Shown here: positions 9,510 through 18,626 of the stretch, one piece after another
Numbering within the stretch: position 1 is the stretch's first letter
Layout of the letters: each line of letters starts with the position of its first letter
Source: Symbiodinium sp. CCMP2592
Lineage: Eukaryota; Sar; Dinophyceae; Suessiales; Symbiodiniaceae
Length of the DNA stretch: 64,000 bases
Assembly (NCBI GenBank): GCA_905221615.1
Contig: CAJNDT010003257.1
Location: 689,138 to 753,137, forward strand
Direction of reading: 5' to 3'
Notes under the pieces: model-generated
The model's database searches: none
What the model saw: only the letters and a program-made list of their open reading frames with translations
What the model was told of the DNA's origin: nothing
Made by a program: the position numbers and the translations under genes

Positions 9510-12500
9510 ATTACAGCTCTATACTTATTCCTCTTAGTGGATCCGGGAGCTACAGGGGGCTTTTCAGTGGCAACACCCCGGCCGGAGAGGATCTCTACAT
9601 CTTCACCATCTAAAATCCATTTTTCAACTTGACCGTCTGCCACAAGCTCAACAGCACCCTTCGAAATTAAGGAATCGCACTCGGCTTTCATGGCATCACG
9701 CCATTCATGAAGTTTTTCACGGACTTCCTCATTCGAGACGATGCGGGTATGCAGCAATGGCTGAGACTCAAGATGTTCTGCTGCAGGGGCAGCGGCACAC
9801 ACCCTCCACGAGGAGGAACTGACAGGCTCATCGCAGCCATACAGGCGCGCAAGTTCTAGATGCCAGCCCAACTCATTTCGAAGGGAGGAAGCTTCGCGCA
9901 TCGCCTGCAAGGTGATAGGGTCAAGTGGGCCTTCGGAAGAAGCGCCCACAACAGATCGTTGCAGTGACTTCAAGAAATGCGTCACTGCTTGGTGCATTTG
10001 CTCATATCCCTGAGTCACCTGACTCCAAGATTCCTCTGCCGGGAGATCTGCTTCCTCTTCACCTGAATCACACTCATCCGGAAGCAACCTTGACAAGCCG
10101 TCCCCAGGAGAGGGTTCTCCGATGGCGGAAGACGACGACAGAGGCTCAAGGTCCTGGATTGGCATATTCACCCATCTCAAGTTCAGAAGATCCGAAGAAG
10201 TTAACTTTTCAAGAGATCTAGGGGTGTAGCCCAAAACCAGGATTTTGTCCCCTTCCCAACTTCCAGACTTGTGGAGATCACGCGGGGGGAAGCTAAGCCA
10301 GGCATTTGGCGGAAGAGGCATCTCATGGCCACAAACCTCAAGGGAACCTGAGCCTTGCCCAACATTCCAAACCACATTCATTGACTCAAGAGAATTATGA
10401 GAGTCCCGATGGATCTCTGACTCAATGTTGACAACAAAGCCAACGGAGGCAAAGCATTGCCCAGTGCGGTGGAAGAGGCTCACAGCAAGAAGGCGAGTGA
10501 GCCAAGGGCACTCATGCACCGTATTGGTGATTCCAACCTTAGCACTAAAAACCCAGGCCCCGGAAGACCAGAACCAAGGAGGGAGCGTTGCTCCTGAGGC
10601 TTCATCTTTCTGGTTCCCGGCAAGAGGGCGCTTCGCGATCCGATTGATCGCTTTCTTATCTTGAACGTACAAACGGATAGCATTTGCAAGCTGACCCGTG
10701 GAAACGGAGTTTCCTTCAAGAAGCACCTGCTTGCAGAAGGTCTCACACGGAGAGAACGCTTCTGTTGCCGAAGGGGACCCACCAGAGTTAGAGAAGAGCC
10801 GAGCAACACGAAAGGCAGGCCCAGCATCAGGGTCCCGACGCGGAGAACGATCTCTCCTGTTCTCAAAGGGCGGAGCCCCTTGGGGATTGGGAACTGGATT
10901 GCGAACGGTCTCTTCGGAAGAGCGGAACCGATCTAGCCAGATCATGTTGCTTTCGATCAGAAACCACTGAGGAGGTTGGCCATATCGGATGGCCCGGTAG
11001 AGGTAGCCACGACGGTTGGGTTCGCCTTCAAAGTCGACGACCCTTTCCGTTTCTACGACGCCAAGGAGGTCGAGCTCGTACTCAGTGTTCTGATCATTCA
11101 AGCCACCGGGCTGATACCCAAACACATAGGGCACGGGAGCATTGGTATGCCGGTGATCCCAAATCATACGCACCTCCGGCATGACGGCCCAATGTCGACC
11201 CCGAAGGGCAAACAGTCCTATCATAAAGGCATGCTCGGGGTTGTGCATGGTGTGAAGCAGACAGCCAAAGTTTTGCAGATCAAGCTCATTCCAGCCACTG
11301 GCTGGTTCATCGACTGGACGACCACGTTGGAGTCGTTCTGCTTCACGATCACTCAGCACTGCATACCGCCTTTCCCATCGCGGAGTTGGAACATTCACAT
11401 CCGCTCTATCATTCTGATCAAGTTTTTTCAACCAAAAGTCATACATCGACGGGGCGGGTTCATCAGGCACCGAGGAGGTAGCGGTTCCTAAGGCGATGGC
11501 TTTAACCCTTTCCGGGACGTCATATCCACTCGCACTTTCAGGATTATCCTCTAACCAGCGGGCTATCATAGCTCCAACCACAATCCAGCCAACCTTAGGG
11601 TCAAGGGCATTGGGAAGCATACGGCTTCCTCGTTGCTCAGACTGGAAACCCCGAATCGCATAATGCAACGTTTTTTCAAGATCATCATCGTTCTCAAGAA
11701 CTTCCACACAGCCCTGCAGCCCAATCTGAATGATGTACGGGCTCAGCGGCGCACCTGACTGGAGCATGTGACAGAGAGGGTTGCTGGGAGGATCAATGGT
11801 CCATTCAGCAATGCTTGATTGCAGGGTGGAGTAAGTATCCACAGTGGAAGTGTTCCCGGAACTAGAAGACACCGGGCCCGTTGCTGACACATCTAGCGAT
11901 CCCGAAGAAAAGCTAGACGACGAACCAGACGGGTCTGGAGCTCCAGCAGCCTCGGTGGGCATGGGTGGCGAGTAGCCTTGGCCGGGACGCTCAGCAAGCA
12001 TTGGTGGCGGATAGCCTTGGCTAGACGAAGCGCTGTAGGACCCTGAGGCACTGGAGGCCTCGTCCTTCACTCGGAATGCCCGAATATGAGGCGGGTCAAT
12101 GGGACCAGGCACAGCTAAGGGACTGGGTGGCTCCTGTTCAAAGAGTCGCAAGATTACAACCCGAATTTCAGAGGTCCGAAAGTCCCTTATGGTGAAGGCA
12201 ACTAGCCTATCCCCAAACGCGCTATCATCAGCATACCAGCCATCATCATCATGGTGCTGAAGAACCTCAAACAGAGGGGCCCGGCGGCCATTGGCATCTT
12301 GATATTCCATAGTGGGATAGCGATCCCAGCGGTGATTTCTCAAGGTACCCCGAAGAAGGAGGAAGGGGATTTCGGTATCCCCATCAACAGGATCACCAGG
12401 ATCCAAAAAGCGGGTAAGGTCCGACATCCGACGTTCAAATTCCTCCTCTTCAAGATAACACACCGCTGCCCACTGCTCAGGAGACATGTAGGCAAAGGAA

Positions 12501-12832
12501 ACCTGAAGCACGCGGCGGTTGATGCCTTGCGCATTTCTGCCACCAGGGGCCGGATTTGCCTCAGGCATACGCTGTGGGTTCGGCCCAACAAACCTTAGAA
12601 CCCGATGCCCACAAGGCTCCACGGGTTTCTGCAATCTCCCCCGGGCTCTCTGAACATGAGTCCTCTCCGGATTCCCTTCTATCCTCAGAAGAAAAAACCT
12701 CATCAGAAGCAGCTGGATCTTCATAGACACCTTGCAAGGTCGAGAACTCCTGCTGGGGAACTTCCGGCATCCCAGCTGTCTGTGAATGGTCAGCCGAATC
12801 TGACAGGAAGTCAACCGGCCCATCCGAACCAA
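9449..12832 (-). CDS. Pol middle part: novel insert with 2OG-oxygenase-like block, then start of reverse transcriptase
   Basis: 1127 codons open. Convincing coding sequence starts near residue 80 (GPNPQRMPEANP, then RRVLQVSFAYMSPEQW). It continues through a Ser/Pro/Gly-rich linker and an unfamiliar globular region. Residues about 755-870 contain an H-x-D motif (H808-R-D810) and a distal His (H854) in DLHKSGSW, followed by GDKILVLGYTPR. That is the metal-ligand spacing and strand pattern of 2OG-Fe(II) dioxygenases. The end of the frame is copia reverse-transcriptase fingers (KYRAVICGNFQ), after which it runs into a stop while the homologous continuation appears in the next frame. The first codon is TTG, so translation would have to come from upstream. 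The oxygenase assignment is my inference from motif spacing. Confidence 0.75.
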   Translation of the reverse strand: MVRMGRLTSCQIRLTIHRQLGCRKFPSRSSRPCKVSMKIQLLLMRFFLLRIEGNPERTHVQRARGRLQKPVEPCGHRVLRFVGPNPQRMPEANPAPGGRNAQGINRRVLQVSFAYMSPEQWAAVCYLEEEEFERRMSDLTRFLDPGDPVDGDTEIPFLLLRGTLRNHRWDRYPTMEYQDANGRRAPLFEVLQHHDDDGWYADDSAFGDRLVAFTIRDFRTSEIRVVILRLFEQEPPSPLAVPGPIDPPHIRAFRVKDEASSASGSYSASSSQGYPPPMLAERPGQGYSPPMPTEAAGAPDPSGSSSSFSSGSLDVSATGPVSSSSGNTSTVDTYSTLQSSIAEWTIDPPSNPLCHMLQSGAPLSPYIIQIGLQGCVEVLENDDDLEKTLHYAIRGFQSEQRGSRMLPNALDPKVGWIVVGAMIARWLEDNPESASGYDVPERVKAIALGTATSSVPDEPAPSMYDFWLKKLDQNDRADVNVPTPRWERRYAVLSDREAERLQRGRPVDEPASGWNELDLQNFGCLLHTMHNPEHAFMIGLFALRGRHWAVMPEVRMIWDHRHTNAPVPYVFGYQPGGLNDQNTEYELDLLGVVETERVVDFEGEPNRRGYLYRAIRYGQPPQWFLIESNMIWLDRFRSSEETVRNPVPNPQGAPPFENRRDRSPRRDPDAGPAFRVARLFSNSGGSPSATEAFSPCETFCKQVLLEGNSVSTGQLANAIRLYVQDKKAINRIAKRPLAGNQKDEASGATLPPWFWSSGAWVFSAKVGITNTVHECPWLTRLLAVSLFHRTGQCFASVGFVVNIESEIHRDSHNSLESMNVVWNVGQGSGSLEVCGHEMPLPPNAWLSFPPRDLHKSGSWEGDKILVLGYTPRSLEKLTSSDLLNLRWVNMPIQDLEPLSSSSAIGEPSPGDGLSRLLPDECDSGEEEADLPAEESWSQVTQGYEQMHQAVTHFLKSLQRSVVGASSEGPLDPITLQAMREASSLRNELGWHLELARLYGCDEPVSSSSWRVCAAAPAAEHLESQPLLHTRIVSNEEVREKLHEWRDAMKAECDSLISKGAVELVADGQVEKWILDGEDVEILSGRGVATEKPPVAPGSTKRNKYRAVICGNFQKWSEERVLFRSALP

Positions 12833-12920
12833 CTTTCAAGGAATCCTCGGACTCAGAAAAACTCCGACGGGAAAATTCGCCCGAACCGTAAAAATCCGAA
12901 AAATCTGCTATGGCACTCAT
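12561..12920 (-). CDS. Pol bridging frame: acidic linker between integrase and the novel insert
   Basis: 119 codons in a second frame that connect two parts of pol. The ATG overlaps the TGA that ends the integrase frame (ATGA), just after a run of seven G on the coding strand. The peptide is rich in Ser, Asp and Glu (SFSESEDSLK, EDRRESGEDS), which looks like true linker coding sequence. The downstream frame takes over somewhere between about 12660 and 12600. It is best read as part of one ancestral pol with an indel in the G run, not as a gene of its own. Confidence 0.55.
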   Translation of the reverse strand: MSAIADFSDFYGSGEFSRRSFSESEDSLKVGSDGPVDFLSDSADHSQTAGMPEVPQQEFSTLQGVYEDPAASDEVFSSEDRRESGEDSCSESPGEIAETRGALWASGSKVCWAEPTAYA

Positions 12921-15172
12921 CCCCCCCGCAGCAGGAAGAGAAGAGAAGGGCCTTGCAATGTGACCCGAACAGAAGGGCCCTTAGAGCCGTGACGGTAGTG
13001 GGGTGTCGGCAAAAACGCACCTGTGCTGGAGCCCGACAAAGGCTTCGGCCGAAGAGGAGGCTCAGCAGGCTCAGACGGAGAGCGCGGCCGGTAATCAACA
13101 GGATACACCGCCGAAGTAATGCACACCGTGTCATCCTCAAACAGCACAAGGTATGAAGACAAAGTCTGCGGAGCGGGGCCAATCAGAACCCCAGACCGTG
13201 TTCGGGACATCCAAACATCCCTGTGGCGAAGGCGCTTGCGAGCCTCAACAGGTGTGCCGTAAGCCAGCAAGGACCTGGCCGCACCACCCAAACGAACAAT
13301 GCCCTTACGCCACATCACTTCTCCGGCATGTCTCACTGCCGTGGGCCAATGGCACGAAGGCAGGTTCGCCGAAAGAAGAGCTCTGCGGGCCGCCCGCTTG
13401 ACTTCTCGAATCGCGACCTCAGCGGCGCCGTTTGAGGGATGATCCTCAGGGGCTGTCCTTGTGGAGTGAATGCCCTGCTCGGCCAGAAACCTTTCAAGCG
13501 AATCACTCAAGTACTCACGTGCCCGGTCACTATGGAAACGGAAGCACGGAATGCCAAACGCTCGAAGGCGAGCAACAGCACGCATGATCGCAAGCTGCAC
13601 ATTGAAGGACTGGCGGGTCTTTAGAGGCTCTGCCCACACCAAAGTCACAAACTCTTGACCATCATCAGAGTCACTGCCCTCAGGCTGAAGCGGCGGAGGC
13701 TTGTGAGGAGATTTAACCTCAAAGCTCACAGGAAGAGCTGAGTCATCCTCCCCCGGCGTGGAAGGAACACCGACGGCCGAGCTTGGCTCTTCAAGGAAAT
13801 CATCCCCAAGCTTTGTGTACACCTTAACCCGAGAAGGCTGCTCAGCATCCCCCTTTAAGGGCTCTCCGGTAACATGCACCGGTTGGTAGATCAAGCTTGC
13901 ATGGGGATCCTCTTTATCCTGGGCCTTAGCCTCATCAACCTTTTCTTGAAAAGCTATCTCAGAAGACTTATCTCGCCACTCCTTCTTATCACTTTTTACC
14001 GGCACCCTTATTGTGAAAATCACAAAATACCTGCACGCTCCCCCGAAGTCACGGCCCTTGTGGTATGGACCGAGCTCAAACAGATGCGGATGCTTCGTGA
14101 AGTGGGAGCGGTCGCGAGAAGCTCCTTGGATGCAAATCGGGCAGTCGTTGCGATACGGCAAGTGATCTGCCTGGCAGTGTCTTTCCCAAACCTCGGGTGA
14201 CATCTTAGCCACAGTGGCTTCCTGGCACAAGTTGAGAAGGAGTCCTTCTCGCTCACGGGTGTGAGCCTGCAGGCGCTCAAAGCTGACACAGCAGTAGTCA
14301 TCCCAGGCACGCAAAACCCGGCTAACAAGCCCAGGAGCCCACTCCTTACCATAGAAGTTATGAGCTGGGGCTTCAATCACCTCTGGAGGGAGCTTCAACT
14401 CATGAAGAGACTCATACAGCTGAAAGCTGCTGGTATACACTGCAGTGGCCTTAGAGCAGGGATGGCCAAGAGTGCCCTGATCGAAGCTGGCGGTCCATCC
14501 CCCCAGACACACAGAAACATTCTCATACTCGGGCCATTCCCACGCAGTAGAAGTCTCACGCATTTCCAAGCAGTTGAAGAACTTCTCTTTGGCACACGAG
14601 GCCACAAAGGTCAACAGCAGGGACCGAAGGAACAACAGGGTGTCCCGATCAACCAAAGCATGATCGGCAGGGCTAAGGTCTGAAAACCCAAACCTATCAT
14701 CCCCTTCTTCCCCTCTAAACTTCAAGCCATTAGAGGAAGACGCCAGGGCTTCAGGATTGAAGGTCCTGCTCGGAGGGCCACATACGACCCCATCGATGAC
14801 ACCCAGGGTGGCTGCCCGCAGCAGCATGCCAAACACATCATCAGAAAGAAGGTCCGATCCTCTGGAGATATCGACCTCAAGCACTTGACCGACAGAATGT
14901 CGCCACCGCTGCTTTCCAGCAAACAGATGCACCAAGGTTGGGACCTGAGGGTCAAACAGCTGCCTCCTGGTCCGGCGGTTGAAAGGAACGCAGGAGGGAT
15001 CAAAGGTGGGACTCACCGCAACCTGAGACGCTAACCGTTCTGGGAGCCCGGGAAAGAGGGTCTTAACGATCAGCTGCAACTCACTTTCGCTGCACGAATC
15101 TGCCGCCACATGGGCTGCAACCCACTCCTGGATGCCGCACGTGAATGCCCCGGTCAGTCCAGTTGATCTCAC
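12917..15172 (-). CDS. Pol 5' part: cytosine-methyltransferase-like domain and integrase
   Basis: 751 codons. Residues 80-140 read as a C5-cytosine methyltransferase N-terminal half: LVHLFAGKQRW (SAM motif I), EVDISRGSDLL (acid after strand 2) and DGVVCGPPSRTF (motif IV). The catalytic Cys of the PPC motif is Ser (S135), and I cannot find the ENV motif. Integrase follows with an H332-x4-H337-x6-C344-x2-C347 zinc block and the core residues D549 (HSDRAREY) and E585 (SNGAAEVAI), exactly 35 residues apart as in D,D35E. The first core Asp is not evident: the expected D-L-x-G-P site reads FELGP (365-369). About 110 extra residues, mostly charged, separate it from D549. The frame opens with GTG and overlaps the Gag-protease frame by 92 nt, so expression would need a frameshift. 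Confidence 0.85.
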   Translation of the reverse strand: MRSTGLTGAFTCGIQEWVAAHVAADSCSESELQLIVKTLFPGLPERLASQVAVSPTFDPSCVPFNRRTRRQLFDPQVPTLVHLFAGKQRWRHSVGQVLEVDISRGSDLLSDDVFGMLLRAATLGVIDGVVCGPPSRTFNPEALASSSNGLKFRGEEGDDRFGFSDLSPADHALVDRDTLLFLRSLLLTFVASCAKEKFFNCLEMRETSTAWEWPEYENVSVCLGGWTASFDQGTLGHPCSKATAVYTSSFQLYESLHELKLPPEVIEAPAHNFYGKEWAPGLVSRVLRAWDDYCCVSFERLQAHTREREGLLLNLCQEATVAKMSPEVWERHCQADHLPYRNDCPICIQGASRDRSHFTKHPHLFELGPYHKGRDFGGACRYFVIFTIRVPVKSDKKEWRDKSSEIAFQEKVDEAKAQDKEDPHASLIYQPVHVTGEPLKGDAEQPSRVKVYTKLGDDFLEEPSSAVGVPSTPGEDDSALPVSFEVKSPHKPPPLQPEGSDSDDGQEFVTLVWAEPLKTRQSFNVQLAIMRAVARLRAFGIPCFRFHSDRAREYLSDSLERFLAEQGIHSTRTAPEDHPSNGAAEVAIREVKRAARRALLSANLPSCHWPTAVRHAGEVMWRKGIVRLGGAARSLLAYGTPVEARKRLRHRDVWMSRTRSGVLIGPAPQTLSSYLVLFEDDTVCITSAVYPVDYRPRSPSEPAEPPLRPKPLSGSSTGAFLPTPHYRHGSKGPSVRVTLQGPSLLFLLRGG

Positions 15173-18100
15173 AGCCCAAAAGCGGCAACGCGTGCATCGG
15201 CAAGATTGGCTGCACTGACTCCCTGACCAACAAAGTCCCGGCGGAGTTCACATGCATCAGAGCTTCGCCGACAGCGAGAGACACGGTTACCGGGCGGGAC
15301 TCCTGGATTTCCTGAGGCGATGCCTGGCGGAGAGAAGCGGAGGCCCCGCTATCCAACAAGCCGTAGCCCGTCGGGTTGCTCACAGCACTAAGCCGCAAAG
15401 CCTTGGTCTTGATCGACCTTAGCACACTCAAGATTTCTGCATTGATGGCTGCATTGCCATCCCCCTGACTCGGAGCTGCAGCCTCTGCCTGGTCATTCGC
15501 GGTCCCAGCAGGCGCGGTTTGAGGGTCTACGGTAGCAACCTTAGGTTTACCCCCAGGCTTGCCTTCCTTACCCTTACCTTCCTTAGCCTTACCCTTCGCC
15601 TTACCCTTAGGAGAGGAATCGGCAGGGGCCTTTGGTGGCTTAGGGCTAGTGGAAGGGGACTCCTCATTGGCGGCCTTAGCCTCCGCCTTCAACCTGGCTT
15701 TCACCGGGCATGAGTCTGCCCAGTGATCTTCGGCACTGCAACTGAAGCATCGGCCCCGCATCTTTTCCTCATCCTGGTCATGGAAAAACTGACAGGACGA
15801 CCCATACGCGCAACCGCCAGCTGTTAGCCAGCTTCTGCAAGGCTTCATGCCTGCACCCTGCGTCTTGGGTCCCGCGGGAGAAGTCTTGGCCTTCGGGGTA
15901 TTCGGAGACGTCTGCAAGCGCTGCAAGCGCTGCTTCTTAGCATCATCCCCTCGGCCCGGAACCTCATCCTTCACAGGATTGTCATCTGTGGAGTGCATCA
16001 GATGCTCCACCTCCGCCTGCATCATTCGACACAACTCCGACACAGCGTCGGAGGTCGGCTGGTAGTCAACCCCAAGCCGCTCGCGGAAAGTGGCAAGCCG
16101 GAAGAGACTCGCTGAGTGCTTTTGCAACACCCTTCCTGTCAGAACATCTAGACCCTTAACCAAAAGCGTAGTGTCAGGCTCTGCAGCATGCAGTTGCTTC
16201 AGGCGCATACGCCATTGGGTCCACTGCCTAAGCAGCTTTGCAGCCTCCGACAAGGTGGAAGCAGCCTTCGGCGTCACCAAAAAACGCAACATGGTTGATC
16301 GTTCTGACGCTCCCCCGGGCTGAAACACCGTCATCAGACGGAAGATCATTCCTGCCACACTCAGGTGGCGTGAGGCGACAATGTCAACCCTCACAGCATC
16401 CGGGATCGCCTGAAGAATCAAGGTCACGCACCGCTGTTCCAGCAAGGCATGCTGGGGCTGCACCAAGTTTACTTGATCAAACTCCTTCTGGATCGACAGC
16501 CTTTCAAGCGGGGAGGTGGATAGCCACCGCACATAGGCCTGGTTGGCTGCCTGGTATGTATAACCCCACCAGACACTTCCGGTGTCTGACAGTGAAGAAA
16601 TCATCGGCTGGACCACTGCGATCCAATCTCCAAGCGCGGTGGGGTTGTTAGGGTTGTAGGCCTCTAGGGACGGTAGGGAACTTACATGTTTACCCACAGC
16701 CTCAGGCCTAAGGTCCTTAACATCAACCCGACCACTATTTCCAACCGGCGGGGCAGCTATGGGAAGACTTAAACCCGAAGGGGCCGGTGGGCTCGGAGGC
16801 GGAGTGGACGAAGGAGGCCTCGGAGGAGGCGATTGGTATCGAGGCATTGCCGCTCCCGCGCAGGAGGAGACAGCATGGCAGGATGGCAATGGAAGTTGTG
16901 CTCCAAACGCAGGATACTTAGGAGGAGATGGACTGTTGCTCCACGCCCCAGGAGTGGGCGGAGCTGCGACCAAGGGCGAAGTCCACTGCGGAGGAGGAGG
17001 AGGGACGAAGTCCACAGGCTCTAAAACCAACGAACCATTAACCACCTTCCAGCTATGATTAACTCCCATAACCCTTATTACACCAGACGAAGTCGGCAAC
17101 TGGGCACGGGGAGACAGAGCGAAGTACTGAGGTCCAGCACCCGCGGCAGGATGAAGTCCAAAGTCCATCGAAGGAACCTCGGAAGGAGAAACGGGATTGG
17201 GAATCCCTGAAGAGGATTGGACTCCTGGGGGCCCTGTAAAAGAGTGAAGTCCAAAGTCCATAGACGGAACCTCAGAAGGCGAAAGGGTAGCCCCAGGAGC
17301 ACTCGCAGTTGAAGTCAAAGGCACCATGTCCCCGGGAAAAGCCATCGGGGAGTGAACAGATGGGCCAAAATCCATATCGAGGGAGGACTGACGTGGAGGC
17401 TCTTGACCCAAAACCAGGTCGTGAGTGGAATGAAGGGGGTCCGAAGCATTCCAGGAAGACCACCCCTCAGAGGCGAAAGGAGGCAGAGGTGGCACCGGGG
17501 GCAAAGGATAACCCTCCTCAGACTGAAAGTTTACCCTTTGGCCCTTGAGCTCTAGTTCCTCTACCCTACGCCCAGAAGAGGCCGACCCAAAAGATCTGGA
17601 TCCTCTCGTACTACGTTCAGCCTCCGCTTTCTCTAGCCTATCATGGAGATGCTCAACCAAAGACCGTAGTCTAACAATTTCGAAATGTTGCTCTGAGGGA
17701 TCTGGGATCTCATAGGCCGAACTCTTCTGGGACCTCTGGGCTTCCGGAGACAGAGGGATAGACCTCCTTGCTGCGTCTTCACTGACGCTCTCAGCCCTTT
17801 CGTTCCCTAATCTCGCGCTACCGGTTTCGACCTCTAGGTGAGACCTGTTCGGAACCCTCCGTTCTGAAGCACCATCCCCGACAGTTGTAGAGACCTCTGG
17901 GGTCCCTTGGTTGGAAGATCCAACTCCCGAATCCTGAAGAATGCCCCTTGAAGCCCCCACAACTCTCGGATCAAGTACCTCAGAAACCGAAAAGTTCCGA
18001 ACTTGCTGACCTCCAGAAGGCTCAGATGCCTCCTCAGGCGAAGTTCTCCGTCCAGTCTCCAGCACCGGCACAGATCGCCGATCGTCAGAGGGTTCATTGT

Positions 18101-18626
18101 TCAAGGTCTTCAAGCTTTGTTCAGGCTTCATAGGTGACATTGACATCCAGTCAGTAGGCTCTTGGGGTCCCGAGAATCCAGGTTTTCCAAATGAAAGTCC
18201 TCGGCCTTCCCCTGTTGGCTCCTGAAACAGACCTCCACGACCTGTTGGCTCCGGAAAAAGACCTCCTCGGCCCCTTGTTCCATGACTGTCTGCCAGCCCA
18301 CTAGCCGCACGAATAACCTCTGAAGTTGGAGGAGCACCTTTCCCCTTTCCACCAGACTCCATGTCGTAGCTAGGCTCCAAAACATCTTCATTGACCCTTA
18401 CCTCCGGAGTCTTCCTAGCCTCGTTCAGGTTCTTCGGGCGGGCTTTCTGCAACTCCACCTCGGCCTTCGCCCTTTCACTCCAGAAAGGGTGAGATTCCGA
18501 AATCTCAGCCCTTGGCGGACCTTCCGAGTCCTTCTCCGGGATTGCCGCCAAAGCCTCTGCCTGAGCAGCATCTGGAGCATCTGGCTCTTGGCGCTCCGAT
18601 CTGCGCCGGCGAAGGGAGGTTTCCAT
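15081..18626 (-). CDS. Gag-protease polyprotein of the copia element
   Basis: 1181 aa from a true ATG. The N-terminal third is Ser/Pro/Glu-rich with a predicted coiled coil at about 312-336 (FEIVRLRSLVEHL). A Pro-rich stretch precedes a helical capsid-like region at roughly 635-880. Two zinc fingers follow: a CCCH finger (C-x8-C-x5-C-x3-H) starting at about residue 930 and a CCHC knuckle (CFSCSAEDHWADSC) at about 960-973. A Lys/Pro/Ala-rich linker leads to the aspartic protease active site GLLDSGAS with the catalytic Asp near 1092. A CCCH finger next to the usual knuckle is uncommon for Gag. The protein would form the particle that packages the RNA and process the polyprotein. This is the only part of the element with a normal start codon. 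Confidence 0.9.
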   Translation of the reverse strand: METSLRRRRSERQEPDAPDAAQAEALAAIPEKDSEGPPRAEISESHPFWSERAKAEVELQKARPKNLNEARKTPEVRVNEDVLEPSYDMESGGKGKGAPPTSEVIRAASGLADSHGTRGRGGLFPEPTGRGGLFQEPTGEGRGLSFGKPGFSGPQEPTDWMSMSPMKPEQSLKTLNNEPSDDRRSVPVLETGRRTSPEEASEPSGGQQVRNFSVSEVLDPRVVGASRGILQDSGVGSSNQGTPEVSTTVGDGASERRVPNRSHLEVETGSARLGNERAESVSEDAARRSIPLSPEAQRSQKSSAYEIPDPSEQHFEIVRLRSLVEHLHDRLEKAEAERSTRGSRSFGSASSGRRVEELELKGQRVNFQSEEGYPLPPVPPLPPFASEGWSSWNASDPLHSTHDLVLGQEPPRQSSLDMDFGPSVHSPMAFPGDMVPLTSTASAPGATLSPSEVPSMDFGLHSFTGPPGVQSSSGIPNPVSPSEVPSMDFGLHPAAGAGPQYFALSPRAQLPTSSGVIRVMGVNHSWKVVNGSLVLEPVDFVPPPPPQWTSPLVAAPPTPGAWSNSPSPPKYPAFGAQLPLPSCHAVSSCAGAAMPRYQSPPPRPPSSTPPPSPPAPSGLSLPIAAPPVGNSGRVDVKDLRPEAVGKHVSSLPSLEAYNPNNPTALGDWIAVVQPMISSLSDTGSVWWGYTYQAANQAYVRWLSTSPLERLSIQKEFDQVNLVQPQHALLEQRCVTLILQAIPDAVRVDIVASRHLSVAGMIFRLMTVFQPGGASERSTMLRFLVTPKAASTLSEAAKLLRQWTQWRMRLKQLHAAEPDTTLLVKGLDVLTGRVLQKHSASLFRLATFRERLGVDYQPTSDAVSELCRMMQAEVEHLMHSTDDNPVKDEVPGRGDDAKKQRLQRLQTSPNTPKAKTSPAGPKTQGAGMKPCRSWLTAGGCAYGSSCQFFHDQDEEKMRGRCFSCSAEDHWADSCPVKARLKAEAKAANEESPSTSPKPPKAPADSSPKGKAKGKAKEGKGKEGKPGGKPKVATVDPQTAPAGTANDQAEAAAPSQGDGNAAINAEILSVLRSIKTKALRLSAVSNPTGYGLLDSGASASLRQASPQEIQESRPVTVSLAVGEALMHVNSAGTLLVRESVQPILPMHALPLLGCEINWTDRGIHVRHPGVGCSPCGGRFVQRK

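Noticed and set aside
10480..10866. Minus-strand open frame of 128 codons within the copia element
   Set aside because: Alternative frame inside the pol middle part; the main frame there carries the H-x-D block and continuous coding character.
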